From the NCBI GenBank assembly GCA_905221605.1, contig CAJNDS010002813.1:205724-269723 (forward strand): a DNA stretch of 64,000 nt, in the 5' to 3' direction. Shown one piece after another: positions 11,346 through 21,915 of the stretch; positions within the stretch are counted from its first letter, which is position 1; each line of letters starts with the position of its first letter. Origin of the DNA: Symbiodinium natans (Eukaryota > Sar > Dinophyceae > Suessiales > Symbiodiniaceae). Below the pieces are notes generated by a model that ran no database searches, had not been told where the DNA came from, and was given only the letters and a program-made list of their open reading frames with translations. Made by a program: the position numbers and the translations under genes.

Positions 11346-11648
11346 TTGTGCCATCCCTGCCCCGGCAGGCTGCGGCCAAAGTACTTCAAGAATCTCAGAG
11401 TGGGAAAGCCAGGGTGGCCCAGAAATGTCACTGCACCTGTAGACCTTCCTTGCTGCGGGAGAGGGCAATCTGTCCGAACTATGAGGTATGGCGATCCAGA
11501 GAATCCGGAGTTGTGGGACCCCGGGATGGGAATGTCGTGGTCCGCCTTGAGCCACTCCCTTGTACAATGTGCAGCCAAGCATGGTTGTCCAGAACCCGCC
11601 TATGGAGCGCTCTATCATCTAACGAACTTGTTCCTAAACTGCACATAA
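11346..11648 (+). CDS. 100-codon open frame, unrecognised
   Basis: Runs from a GTG at 11346 to TAA at 11646-11648 and contains an internal ATG whose frame reads MRYGDPENPELWDPGMG. Composition is protein-like. A 109-codon + strand frame and a minus-strand frame overlap it. No known domain. Confidence 0.3.
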   Translation: MCHPCPGRLRPKYFKNLRVGKPGWPRNVTAPVDLPCCGRGQSVRTMRYGDPENPELWDPGMGMSWSALSHSLVQCAAKHGCPEPAYGALYHLTNLFLNCT

Positions 11649-11986
11649 GCCCCCACAAGTAAGGCCCACAATTGAAGTGCACTTGGGGGGTGTAGGCGTA
11701 GGTTTTTTTTTTCCTTCTCCGGCGTTCTCGCTGTGTAAGGGAGGCAAAAAAAGGGGACTCGAATGTGGAACAGCAGAGATTGAGTTGTCGTAGACGCAGG
11801 ACTGGTACACAGTGAAAGGGCACCGCGAGGCCAACATTTGACTTGGCTGCAGGAGTTGCCAGGTTCCTCTTTGGAGAAAAGATGTTTTGTCAAATTTGTG
11901 TTGACAGGCGGGGAATCCATGAAGTGGCAGGTAGAAAGGTTTTGAGGACTCTCAGTCTCTCCTTTTGTGGCTGGGGTGTGAGGTCC
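11649..11986. other. No gene seen
   Basis: Non-coding in appearance, with T tracts around 11701-11712. Nothing recognised. Confidence 0.4.
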
Positions 11987-12460
11987 ATGAGCGAGCCCCT
12001 TCTTTCAGCACTGCGCACTTGAAGGAGCAGAAGCCGGGTCCCCCCCTTAGGGGCATCTTGACCATCCCGAGGCCTGAAGCCGTCCTGCGCCGAGGCACAC
12101 ATCATCCAGAACGCTGGCACCGTTCGGCCATACCCTTCACGAGTCGACCAAGCCGCATCCGAGACGTGCGGTGCTCACATCCGACAGCGGGATACAACAC
12201 AAGGACGTCAAGAGCTCAAGCCGCAAGTTACGTTGTACACTCGCAAGCCTCGCGCAGTGCAGACCTTCATGCGAGGAGCCATGAGAGCCGCATGTCTGCT
12301 TTAGAAGCGCCCCAGCAGAGCTCGACTTTGCTCGAAGGTCCGCGACCGCGGGGATCGGACAGTCACCCTGGTCCTGGCAGATGGCGTGCCAAGGGCTCAG
12401 CCGCCAGTTTGGAGATTTACCATCCCGACCCCCCCAGCACCCAGCTTCAAATCCCAGTAA
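11987..12460 (+). CDS. Three-exon small gene candidate, unrecognised
   Basis: Exons 11987-12020, 12072-12277 and 12338-12460 join in consistent phase to a 120-residue protein from ATG to TAA. Introns are 51 and 60 bp with GA..AG and GC..AG ends and AG|G acceptors, the same grammar as the proven genes. The last exon reads like a folded domain (VRDRGDRTVTLVLADGV) with a proline-rich end. No family recognised. The complete ATG-to-stop chain is the main support. Confidence 0.45.
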
Positions 12461-12685
12461 AGCACATAGGGTTATGCCAAGATCTTTCTTCTATTGCTCG
12501 GAAGGCCTGCATCCCACTGGGAGCGCGGTAGGTAGATTTCGCAAAAAATCAACACGAACGACGACGATGAGCTGCGTAAGCGCAGCCAATGCTCAGCCTG
12601 ATTGAGACCACCGAAACTAGTAGTTGGAGCCTGTTCCAACTCTCAAGTGCAACAAGAGAAACATGATGCCGCCCCCAGCAGATCG

Positions 12686-12779
12686 AAACCCTAAACCCTA
12701 AACCCTAAACCCTAAAAACCCTAAAAACCCTAAAAACCCTAAAAACCCTAAAAACCCTAAAAACCCTAAACCCTAAACC
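12686..12779 (-). repeat. Interstitial telomeric array with 9-bp variant
   Basis: CCCTAAA units flank six or so units lengthened to CCCTAAAAA, giving a patch of 9-bp period inside a 7-bp array. Confidence 0.95.
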
Positions 12780-12904
12780 ACCTTTGAGGAGCTGTCGGCT
12801 CTTCATCCCGAGCGAGCATCAGCATCTCTTCTCCGAGGCGCACGCGGGCTCAAGTAGACCGTGTAGCCTGCGAGTTCTCGTTTGGGGTCCTGGGTTGAGT
12901 GGGT

Positions 12905-12980
12905 AAACCCTAAACCCTAAACCCTAAACCCTAAACCCTAAACCCTAAACCCTAAACCCCTATAACCCTAAACCCTAAAC
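12905..12980 (-). repeat. Interstitial telomeric array (CCCTAAA)n
   Basis: About ten units, one degenerate (CCCCTATAA), 125 bp from the previous array. Confidence 0.95.
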
Positions 12981-13470
12981 TGTCCCACCCATTTGAGACC
13001 AGTGCCTTGCTGCCTGTGGCCTTCCGAGGACGAGAGAGGCATCTTTGCCCGGCCGGCCGAGAGGGGCGAAGCATCTTTCCCAGCCGCGCGCCCAGCATTT
13101 TGGCGTGAAAGCAGCGCAAGCTGCGCAAACCCTACGTCCTCGTGCCCCGCTGGCTAAGCGGCTAAAGCTCACGCCCTGCTGTTCAGCTCAGGTGCTCTCA
13201 CCATCTTTCGGGCGCTCTGCTCTTGATGAGGAAGTTGGCTTGTTCACCCGGCAGATTGTTCCACAGCAAAACCGCAGCTTCCCTTACAAACATCGTCCCC
13301 TTGCTCCCTCTCCCTCTTTCTCTGCCTCTCTCCGTATGCACATGCAGCAGTACAGTGGCTTCTTCTACTGTTGAACATGTTGTACAGCTCTCCTTGCAGG
13401 GGGGGATATCGAGGCGGGGGGTGGGGCAGAGGAGTCCTGATGTCGTGACAGGCTCGACATCGCTCCGGGC

Positions 13471-13788
13471 ATGGTGTCGGAGGATGGCTCGCCCTTGAAA
13501 TTCCTCCAGATTGTTGCGGCCGAAGCCTTGGGAAAATCTGGGGGATCTGTGACATCCTTAAAAATTGGGCAACATTGGGGGTGCCCGGAATCAAAGATCG
13601 AGGTGAAGCCCTCTGAGGTGGAGAAGCAGCTCGGAGGGCAACAGATGGATGCTGTCTATGAGTCTCTGTGTTCTGTAGTGCTTCACAGATCTTTCAGGCT
13701 GGAGCTGGAGTCCTGCTTTGTTGTAAGGTATCGAATGAGCGCTCCCTTCTTTGTCGCGGCCTCGACGAGCCAGGAGAGAACTGAATGA
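13471..13788 (+). CDS. 105-codon open frame with ATG, unrecognised
   Basis: ATG at 13471 to TGA at 13786-13788. The first 25 codons (MVSEDGSPLKFLQIVAAEAL) and the stretch IEVKPSEVEKQLGGQQMD are protein-like, but the linking part is less so and may be an intron. No domain recognised. Confidence 0.35.
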   Translation: MVSEDGSPLKFLQIVAAEALGKSGGSVTSLKIGQHWGCPESKIEVKPSEVEKQLGGQQMDAVYESLCSVVLHRSFRLELESCFVVRYRMSAPFFVAASTSQERTE

Positions 13789-14966
13789 GAGGTTGCACAC
13801 TGTCACCCGCAGGCTGCTACGTAGATCTTGACAAGCCTCGAGTGGGTGCCTGAGGTTGTCATGGAGCTGCCCACGATGCCTACGGACGGCTGCTCAGTCA
13901 CACGCACACATTGTCAGTGGCAGATGCCTTGAGTATGTGTTAAGTGCATCCGGGCTACCGGTACTAGGAGCGTGAGTTTGGTGGGTATGAGTATGCGTTT
14001 AGTGCATCCGGGGGTTCAGAGGGCAAGGGGAAGAATAACAAGGGGAATCAGGACCTGCAGGTCTCTAGGAGCTCTTTTCTGGAGATTCAGCTGGAGATGC
14101 GTGCCCAGGTCACCCACCCATGCTATGGCAGACTGAAGCCCGAGGCCGATCCTAAAGTGAAATTCTGCGCTACTGGTATGGACTTGTCGTGAAAGAATAG
14201 CAAAAGAGGCTTGCATAATACTATGTCATAACATTCGTTGCAACATGATAATATGTAGCATTATACCATATTCTGCAATTGCACCAGGCTACATCGACAG
14301 TACGAAATAGTATGTCATAATCTCCAACAATATTGTCTAACATTATAGGGGTTCGCATGTTTGATTTGTTTTTGCCGTTTTCAGGGCTTGCTTGGCTCTT
14401 GCCTTGCGGTTGGGGGCTTGGAATCCTTAAAAGGGCTTGCAAGTCCCGGCCAGCCGTTTTAAATTCAGAAACCAGGTGGCCTTTTGCAGGCTTTATGTTG
14501 GGGTGGTGTCTTTGGGTGTCCCTTTTTAGGGTCTCCTAAGCTAAATATGTGTGCTCTCCAAGCTTTCCAGGACCTGGGCGTTGGCTGCGCGAGGCATTGG
14601 CTGGTCAGGCCAGCTCATTCGCTTGTCCCCTCCTTAATGGCTCTTTGAAGCAGGGACCGTCAAGGTACAAACCATCTATTTCAAGGTTTGCTTAGGGGGG
14701 TGGGGGGGAGAGGGGTTGATTGTCATAGCATATCTTGCGTCATCTGCTTCCTAGGAGAGCCGCGTGGCGCTTGCCTTGCGATCCTTTCTGCGCAAGCCAG
14801 GCTGGCAGCGGCGTTGCGGATGCCCTACGTGCACCACCCAATGCGTTTAAGGTTGTGTAGGACCCGAGCTGTTGCGAAATTTTTTGGTCCATGTCCATGA
14901 GGCCTTCTTCCTCGATGATACAGTTCGGGGCTGGCGCGGCGTGACTTTGGTCTGGCCTCCCGGTGT
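13789..14966. other. No confident gene; direct repeats and AT-rich patch
   Basis: A motif ending TTNAGTGCATCCGGG occurs twice (about 13935 and 13990). An AT-rich patch at 14220-14350 contains repeated TATGTCATAA. A possible exon follows an AG|G site near 14756, but the frame is uncertain. Confidence 0.3.
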
Positions 14967-15009
14967 CTAAACCCTATACCCTAAACCCTAAACCCTAAAC
15001 CCTAAACCC
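14967..15009 (-). repeat. Interstitial telomeric array (CCCTAAA)n
   Basis: About six units, one degenerate. Confidence 0.9.
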
Positions 15010-15136
15010 GACACTGAGCATGGGGACTACGGAGAGCCCTGGTTGCCTTCCAGGTCAATGATGAGCACTGCCTGTTTGGAGCTCCAGCCTCGACGAAGGC
15101 GCCCAACACTATAGGTAGCAGGCTGCAAGCCTAAGA

Positions 15137-15177
15137 GGGTTTAGGGTTTAGGGTTTGGGGTTTAGGGTTTAGGGTTC
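15137..15177 (+). repeat. Interstitial telomeric array (TTTAGGG)n
   Basis: About six units, one with TTTGGGG; orientation opposite to the array 130 bp upstream. Confidence 0.9.
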
Positions 15178-15518
15178 AACGCCCTCAGTCCGGCTGCAAA
15201 AAGGGTTTAGGGGCCCTAAAGTCGTACATCATCAGATGTGGTTCATATTCATGGGGGTCGTCTGGCTGGTCAGATGCGGTCATCGTGCCTTCTGGAAGGC
15301 ACAGTTCACCCCAGTTCCGTTGGCGAGAGCCTGCACCTCGGGAGAAGGAATACAAAGTTACAAAGTTAAGTGGTCTGTCTGAGCATGTGTTGGGGGCAAC
15401 TTCCTAAAAATCTGCAAAGCTGGCACTTGAGTCCCGGCTCACATGTCAGTTCTCGGCCCTGCTGTGTATACTAGTAGCCGCGGACCCATCACATGATCGC
15501 TGCTCAGATGCTCAGGTC
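15178..15518. other. No gene seen
   Basis: Nothing recognised between the telomeric array and the ATG at 15519. Confidence 0.4.
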
Positions 15519-15917
15519 ATGTCATACATTGCAGAGCCGAAGTTTTTCGCAGAGGCACCTAGCACACAGCGACTTCCCAGAGTAATTCAAGTCCTTCCGG
15601 GTGAACGTCTTCGATCTGCGCGGGTCGCGCAGGAAATGCCCGGCATCGCGGCCTTCGGATTTTGCAGGCCAAAAGCCACGTTTGGCCTTGGCACCCATGC
15701 TTCGAGAGCTGCCCAGAGTGTGTTTCTGCTGCTCCGGTCGGTTGGAGGTTGGCGCCAGAGCTTCTCTTTGCTCGCAATCCCCACAGCCCTCATCTCACCG
15801 AGAAGCAGTCGGTTTTTTTTTTATCTTCTGTGCGTTTGGCGGCTGTTCGGGGCCGTTGAATCTGTCGCGTTCGGTCGGATCGAGGCCGTGCGCAGGTTTA
15901 CTCCGGATTCCTTCTGA
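15519..15917 (+). CDS. 132-codon open frame with ATG, unrecognised
   Basis: ATG at 15519 to TGA. The first 90 codons look protein-like (MSYIAEPKFFAEAPSTQRLP and onward). A run of T at 15814-15823 encodes phenylalanines, and the frame may in fact leave through a splice site before it. No domain recognised. Confidence 0.35.
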   Translation: MSYIAEPKFFAEAPSTQRLPRVIQVLPGERLRSARVAQEMPGIAAFGFCRPKATFGLGTHASRAAQSVFLLLRSVGGWRQSFSLLAIPTALISPRSSRFFFYLLCVWRLFGAVESVAFGRIEAVRRFTPDSF

Positions 15918-16213
15918 ACATACTGAAAGCTTGGCACTGAGCAACAGAACAGCTGATGTAGCTGCTTCCTGAACCCAGCGCAGCTCGTTGCTGAGATAGA
16001 GAAAGAGGGGCTGAATTTCAAGCGGAGCCCTTAGTCGTCTGCACATCCAGCAAAAATGCGTGCCTAAAAGCGCTACTGCAAGGCAGGAAGTCTTCGTGTG
16101 GGAGGCGCGCTGCTTCTAGGCATAGGGTCTAGGTAGGTTTGGAGGTCCCTGATATGATCCACCCGCATTCTGCCTGCGCCTGATCTTTGCATGCACATCC
16201 GTGCGGCACTCAG

Positions 16214-16510
16214 GACATAGTCTTCAACTTGGAAGCCCATGACGTCGTAAGAAGCAACCGCTTCGCACGGGCCTCAGGGCTCAAACGAGACCTCAAGATC
16301 CGCAAAGATGTTTCAACAGATGGTCGGCTCTTCAGGTGCTAGAAAAGTCACGAAGAACCTCAAAGACATCCCGAAGCCTCACTGCGCAGACCGCCAAGGC
16401 CATGCTCAAGATCCCCTTCAACAGCGGAGGCTGCTCAGAGCAGGTGGCCCGTACAGCCAAACCCTTTGTTCGGGCCAGGCGCCCGGCATCGCGCAGCGGT
16501 CCTCCACGTG
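16214..16510 (+). CDS. Possible exon pair ending beside a telomeric array
   Basis: Exon 16214-16335 starts after AG|G and ends at a GT donor. A second exon from 16399 continues in phase (AG|G acceptor) and runs toward the telomeric array at 16512. Composition is basic and protein-like. These could be upstream exons of the TPR gene at 16741, which would place the array inside an intron, but the last junction is not fixed. Confidence 0.35.
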
Positions 16511-16511
16511 G

Positions 16512-16596
16512 TTTTAGGGTTAGGGTTTAGGGTTTAGGGTTTAGGGTTTAGGGTTTAGGGTTTAGGGTTTAGGGTTTAGGGTTTAGGGTTTAGGGT
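16512..16596 (+). repeat. Interstitial telomeric array (TTTAGGG)n
   Basis: About twelve units, lying between two groups of + strand exon candidates. Confidence 0.95.
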
Positions 16597-16740
16597 CTGA
16601 ATCTGCTCTCGGCGCCTCTCCGCTCAAGCAAGCAGCTAACAGCTGCCTTTCAACTGGAAGTATTTTCCTGAAGACTTCGAGTCAAGCTACGGACTGTCGA
16701 CAAACGCAGGTCTGAACTGTGCTTGGCAATTCGAGTAGCC

Positions 16741-17906
16741 ATGGCTCCTCTGCAGACTGAGTCCAAGCTGGACGCTGATGCGTTTCCGGCTTTTCGCGAC
16801 TTGCTACGAGCATGCGAGGACAGCTGCGACCGGAACTCCTGAAATCCCTGGCAGACGCTTTCTAAAGACAGTCCTAAAGGGCTCGTTGCCAGTCAGTCCG
16901 AGTTGTGAGATTGCAAACCTCAAACAGTGCTGGAGGAAGCAAGCTGTATGCAAGGTATCGTCAGGGATGGCCATGATGGGCCAGGAGCCAGACTTCTCCT
17001 AGTGCACCCTCCTTGGCTCAAGACTACGGTGGTCATGCGCAAGATAGGTCGATGGACCCTCAAGATTCCGGGCATTTCCACAATTCAGCACGTGCAGCAG
17101 GCTCTCCGGAGAAGAGTTTGCGGGAGAGAAAGTAGCTACAGATATAATAGCAGCTGATCCCTTGCGGCAGCACAGTGGCAAGCATGTAAGCTTCGATTCG
17201 GTTAGTGTTCGATGTTGGAGTAGCAGGAGTAGCAGTGCCATGCAGTTCCGAGATGTGCTGAGCCTTCGCTGAGATGAGTAAGGATGACCTTCCCCAGCCA
17301 CGGTCAAGGGATGGCACCAGAGTTATCCACGTCAACCAGAGCAAGCCTAGTAGACCCGCTGCAGGATTCATGCAGTGCGTGACTGCTCCAGCACGTGACC
17401 CGCTGGCGGCGGCCAGAGCATACAGGGAGGCGGCAGCGGAGCTTTGGTCCAACTCTGCAGACGGCAACGCGCGGAGTGCGGTACTGCAGTGGAAGAAAGC
17501 ACTAGCTGCGGCCGTGGAGGAGCGTGGCCGAGTTCCAGAAAGCGAGTTGGATGAGTTCGAGGGTTCCTTGCACTCAAACCTGGCCGCGGGCCACCTCAAG
17601 TTGCAGGAGTATGCCGATGCAAGAGAGCATGCTTCTGCGGCTGTTTGGATGAACCCGGCATGTCCCAAGGCCCGCTACCGTCTGGGAGAAGCTGCGATCG
17701 GAATGGGAAGCTGGCAAGAGGCGGAGGATGCAGTTCAACAGCTCGAGGCAGCTCAACACCATCAAGCAGCAGGTCTCTTGCGCCGATCTTTGCGCGCTGG
17801 CCGGCGGGATGCGCACAAGAAGGAGAAGGCCATCGCCGCGCTGATGCTTGGAGGTCCTTCGCAACAAGATGCAGATGGCGTGCTCCAGCTTGACTTAATG
17901 GATTGA
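16741..17906 (+). CDS. TPR-type helical repeat protein
   Basis: Exons 16741-16827, 16880-16954, 17048-17185 and 17283-17906 join in phase 0 throughout, from ATG to TGA (307 residues). Donors are GA, GT and GTAAGC; all acceptors are AG|G. The last exon carries the recognisable part: paired amphipathic helices of tetratricopeptide type at about residues 137-155 and 190-245 (for example NLAAGHLKLQEYADAREHA followed by KARYRLGEAAIGMGSWQEA), as in co-chaperones and FKBP-type immunophilins. No catalytic domain is visible. TPR proteins bind peptide tails and act as scaffolds; the partner is unknown. The frame is open upstream of the ATG, so further 5' exons are possible. Confidence 0.65.
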
Positions 17907-19111
17907 ACGCTCAAGGTGAGCCAGGCGCACCATGCTCACTAGACTGCTTTCGGGAAGCGGGGCTGGATGGTGCAAATTTGTGGCGGTTCCTTGGAGGCTT
18001 GGAGTTGCAGATAGAGTGGCCGGCATGTCCAACATCTTCACCTCGCTTGTCCAGATGAGCATGGGGTTGGCGAAAGCCGGCTCGAGCCACCCCCCGGTGC
18101 GAGATTGTACGTCGCACGACTGCCGCCGAAAGTTGCTGGGGAATGTCGCAGTTGAGCCGGGTCTATAGCTCCTGGGTTGGTGGACTGACCTGCTTGCCTG
18201 CTGTCCACTAGCGTGAGTCGGACAGCCCGAATGCGTCGCTGGCCTCTCATCGTCGTCGCTGTTCCTGCCCCCGAGTGCGAGTCGAATCCAGCAAAACGGC
18301 TCCAACTTCTCTAGACTGTACGGTCCCCACGCCCTCGCGGATCCCCAAACATCAAGTTGAATCCTGCGCCCCAAGCTGCCCTCCCCTCGGGGCCCCTGAG
18401 CCCTTAAAGTGCAGGACTACGCCTCTCTCAGCGGATGCCGGTTCCAGGCCTACGCCTTCGATGGATCGAAGCCGGTTGACCATGGAGGGCTTCAGGGTCC
18501 AAGGGCTTAGGGAGCTTAGGGGGCTTAGGGGGCTTAGGGAGAGACTTTAAGAACATCTCTGGGGTTTCTCTAAAAGGAGACGGCGTGATGTCGAATATCC
18601 GCTCCAAAGTCCTCGCTTCTTGCCAAAGCCTAGGGAAAGGGCAAGAAAGGGGCTTCAGCCATTAGCCGTTAGGGTCTGAAGGGCATGCTTTCTGGGAGCA
18701 GTGCGTTTCTTTGCTCGGCACCGTGATATCGAGCAGAAGGGTTTTGAGTTTTTAGTACTCTGGGCACCCGCAAAGTGGGGCTGCCAAGATTCGAGTTCGG
18801 TTAGGGAAGATGCGTTGGGGTTTGGGGTTTTGGCTGTTTTGGGTTTTGGGCCATGGTGCTGGGTTCCAGCCCCTGGCCCACAACTCCCTTGGAGCCCGAA
18901 TTCCCACCTCCTGACCCCAGAGCCCCACAAAAGAGCATAAAGAGCCCTAAGTCATGGGTTCGCCTACTAGGCCCCCCTCTTTTTAAGGCACTTCAAGGGG
19001 TCAGCCTAGGGTAGTGTAGTTTGGGGGTAGTAGGGGAACCCCATGACTCAGCCCAGGAATCTGGCTGGCAGGGTGGCGGAGTCCAAGCTTGCGGAGTGGA
19101 AGGCCGTTGCA
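17907..19111. other. Unassigned open frames downstream of the TPR gene
   Basis: A 78-codon + strand frame (17932-18168, ATG) begins 25 bp after the TPR stop and is opposed by a 159-codon minus-strand frame (17895-18374). Another + strand frame at 18701-18940 has a protein-like first half (RFFARHRDIEQKGFEFLVLW). None is recognised. Confidence 0.3.
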
Positions 19112-19247
19112 GTTTAGGGTTTAGGGTTTAGGGTTTAGGGTTTAGGGTTTAGGGTTTAGGGTTTAGGGTTTAGGGTTTAGGGTTTAGGGTTTAGGGTTTA
19201 GGGTTTAGGGTTTAGGGTTTAGGGTTTAGGGTTTAGGGTTTAGGGTT
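19112..19247 (+). repeat. Long interstitial telomeric array (TTTAGGG)n
   Basis: About nineteen nearly perfect units. Confidence 0.98.
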
Positions 19248-19368
19248 CAGCATCTCTGGTCCAAGCATTCACCAGTTGAGCAGCTTTCAAGGCCACAGGG
19301 GAATACCCACCCGCCCATTGGGTCCCACACCATTAGGAAAAGTATCCAACCTCCTTCTTCTCTAGGCA

Positions 19369-19530
19369 CGTGGTCAACAGAATGGATTTGTTAACCACAT
19401 GTTTCTGTTTCAAGCGGACAAGAAAACCAAACGTGGTCAACAGAATGGATTTGTCAACCACATGTTTCTGTTTCAAGCGGACAAGAAAACCAACGTGGTC
19501 AACAGAATGGATTTGTTAACCACATGTTTC
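19369..19530. repeat. 64-bp tandem repeat with internal hairpin arms
   Basis: Two and a half copies of a unit that begins CGTGGTCAACAGAATGG and contains GTTAACCAC, which nearly complements GTGGTCAAC, so each unit can form a small hairpin. Confidence 0.85.
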
Positions 19531-19672
19531 CATTCGGGAACTTATTCTTTGGAAGCCATCTTGAGTTCTTGAGTCGTTTGAGGGGCTTCAGGGGCCTCAA
19601 AAACAGGCGCGGTCATTCGGAAACTTATTCTTTGGAAGCCATCTTGAATCGCTTGACTCTTTTGAGGGGCTC
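19531..19672. repeat. Diverged duplication of about 60 bp
   Basis: Two copies of a segment containing ACTTATTCTTTGGAAGCC, spaced about 85 bp apart, differing by several substitutions. Confidence 0.75.
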
Positions 19673-19805
19673 CGGGGGGGGGGGGGGGGGTGGGGGGGGG
19701 GGGGGGGGGTGGAGGGGGGGGGGGGGGGGGGGGTGGTGGGGGGTGGGGGGTGGGGGGGGGGTGGGGGGGGGGGGGGGGCGGGGGGGGGGGGGGCTGGGGG
19801 GGGGG
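19673..19805 (+). repeat. G-rich tract of about 130 nt
   Basis: Almost pure G with occasional T, C or A, which could form G-quadruplexes. It abuts the 21-bp array. The long glycine-rich open frame across it is a composition artefact. Confidence 0.9.
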
Positions 19806-20290
19806 ACCTTGCCCACTAAATATATGACCTTGCCCGCTAAATATATGACCTTGCCCGCTAAATATATGACCTTGCCCGCTAAATATATGACCTTGCCCGC
19901 TAAATATAGGACCTTGCCCGCTAAATATAGGACCTTGCCCGCTAAATATAGGACCTTGCCCGCTAAATATATGACCTTGCCCGCTAAATATATGACCTTG
20001 CCCGCTAAATATATGACCTGGCCCGGGCCATATATTTAGCGGGCAAGGTCCATATATTTAGCGGGCAAGGTCATATATTTAGCGGGCAAGGTCATATATT
20101 TAGTGGGCAAGGTCGCCCTTTAGCGGGCAAGGTCATATATTTAGTGGGCAAGGTCATTTTTTAGCCAATGGACCTTGCCCACTAAATATATGACCTTGCC
20201 CGCTAAATATATGACCTTGCCCACTAAATATATGACCTTGCCCGCTACATATAGGACCTTGCCCGCTAAATATATGACCTTGCCCGCAAA
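19806..20290. repeat. 21-bp tandem array in head-to-head inverted blocks
   Basis: About ten direct copies of GACCTTGCCCGCTAAATATA(T/G), then a palindromic centre (GGCCCGGGCC at about 20024), then about six copies in reverse complement, then about six direct copies again. The arms are long enough to form an extended hairpin or cruciform. Confidence 0.95.
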
Positions 20291-20322
20291 GTCATTAACA
20301 TTTATATTATATATGAAAGAGT

Positions 20323-20338
20323 GGTTTAGGGTTTAGGG
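20323..20338 (+). repeat. Two telomeric units
   Basis: GGTTTAGGGTTTAGGG next to an AT-rich stretch. Confidence 0.7.
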
Positions 20339-20519
20339 GATCAACCTTGGGGGCTTTGGGGGCTTTGGGGGTGTGAGGCCGGGAGAGGGATCTGAGTAGC
20401 GGTAGAGTACAAAGCAAGTGCAGAACTATGTAATCTTGTATGAGTTGTTGCCATGACAGAACATAGACCAAAAACCACAGCAAGCACGCGTAGAGTGGTG
20501 ACGCTGATGCCCTCGCCAG

Positions 20520-21915
20520 GACGCAGTCCAGCAGGCATCTTCCAAGGTCAAGGAGTTCACAAAGCGGCTACAAGCCCAAGAGGACGGGCACAAACAATAG
20601 TTGAAAAGAGGTGCCTCGTTCTTGGACCATGATTGGCGGACTCTTCCTACAGGACTCGCTGCTGGAGTGCATCGACGTCGCCTACCGCCTAGTCCTGGCA
20701 GAAGGCGTCCGCTCAGGAATCATCGCAACCTGCCGAGAGCTCTCCCTGTGGCCGCCCACTCCGAGCCCGGACGTGGAAAGTGATGACTCGAGGCCTGCAT
20801 TATCGGAGAAGACACGCGGAGGGGTGGGTGGCTGGGTGGAGGTTGGGGTGGTTGAGATCTGGTTGAGACTACATGTGTCAGCAAAAGTGATCAAACGGCA
20901 TTTGCAGAGATTTTGGAAGCCTCGAAGGTTTTTCTTGACTTGAGGGTTTAGTGGTCCACCCCCTGTTTCCCCAGCACCAGTACCCTATGCAGAGTTTCGA
21001 AGTGCATGCGGCGAAAACACTGCAACACCAGCCTTGTTTTAGATCAAGTGCCATCTTTTGCATTGCCATGTTCATGCTACACCACGTACGGACGCGTGCC
21101 GTCGTCCCATAGTTGGCAGAACGACACCTGATGCAAGGTTTCCCTTTGGCCAATGCCAAGGATTGCTGCTTTCAGGATACCTCCGCCCCTTTGCCCGTCA
21201 TCGCGCAGAGGGCCTTCAACGATGAGTGCCGACGTGAAAGTCACGAAAGCTTCCGCCAGCTCTACAAGAAGGCTGCCATCAGATGCTGCCGTGCCCAAAA
21301 GCCTCTATTCATATGACGAGTGCTTGTACCTGTCCTTGGAGAGGCTACGACAGCGTCTTTTCTGGTGGATTTTGCCTCCGAGGCTCGAGCTCCGAAGTTG
21401 TGCCTGTGGCGGATGCGCGCATGGCCCCACGGCCACTAGTTGTGCAGTTTGAGGGCCCGCAGCATCGGCCTGCGGAGTAGCTCCTGAAGCCTGTCAAAGG
21501 TTCGCTGGCCGTGGAAGCTAGAGTCAGCTGGAGATGGTTAAAAATCGTCATGGCAGGCAGGGCAAGCACTACCAGACCTCCAGCATCACCGAGCAATGTT
21601 GGACGAGTTCATGCAGCGCGTGGAGGAGTGGACGGCGCACAGCAGCCGAAGCTCGTCACACACATGCGAGCTCAAGAAACATAGTTGGCGTCCCTGAAGG
21701 CCCTTTTTCGGTGATAGTAGCTGCTAGTAGCTCTGGCGAACCAAGGATTTCACCTGTGCCCCCTCTCATCGGCCAGGGATGCTTTGGTCCTTGGCTTGAG
21801 CAAGGGTGGCATGGCAGCGGAGACGGCGCATGAGCTTGTGGCACGCCGCTGGTCCAAAAACTGGGACACCAGGACGGGCACCGACACTCGCCACGCACAC
21901 AGGACCAAATTCTAA
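20520..21915 (+). CDS. Multi-exon gene candidate, unrecognised
   Basis: Proposed exons 20520-20579, 20653-20823, 21211-~21276, 21383-21470, 21557-~21618 and 21805-21915 (TAA). All acceptors are AG|G and most phases agree; donors include GA, GC and GT. Segments look protein-like: KVKEFTKRLQAQ, DSLLECIDVAYRLVLAEGVR, APRPLVVQFEGPQHRP, LDEFMQRVEEW and TAHELVARRWSKNW. The piece LVVQFEGPQH faintly recalls the RAP domain, but too little is visible to claim it. The 5' end is not found. A protein-like minus-strand frame (21077-21298) overlaps the third exon, so that exon is the weakest. Confidence 0.4.

Noticed and set aside
13148-13200. TGGCTAAGCGGCTAAAGC, an A-box-like string
   Set aside because: No B box downstream and no cloverleaf.
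17019-17028. TTGGCTCAAG, the 3' ten bases of the spliced leader
   Set aside because: Lies inside an inferred TPR intron, the preceding bases do not match, and a 10-mer match is expected by chance at appreciable rate.
19524-20039. 171-codon frame with poly-glycine and a heptapeptide repeat
   Set aside because: It translates the G tract and the 21-bp array; no coding character outside repeats.
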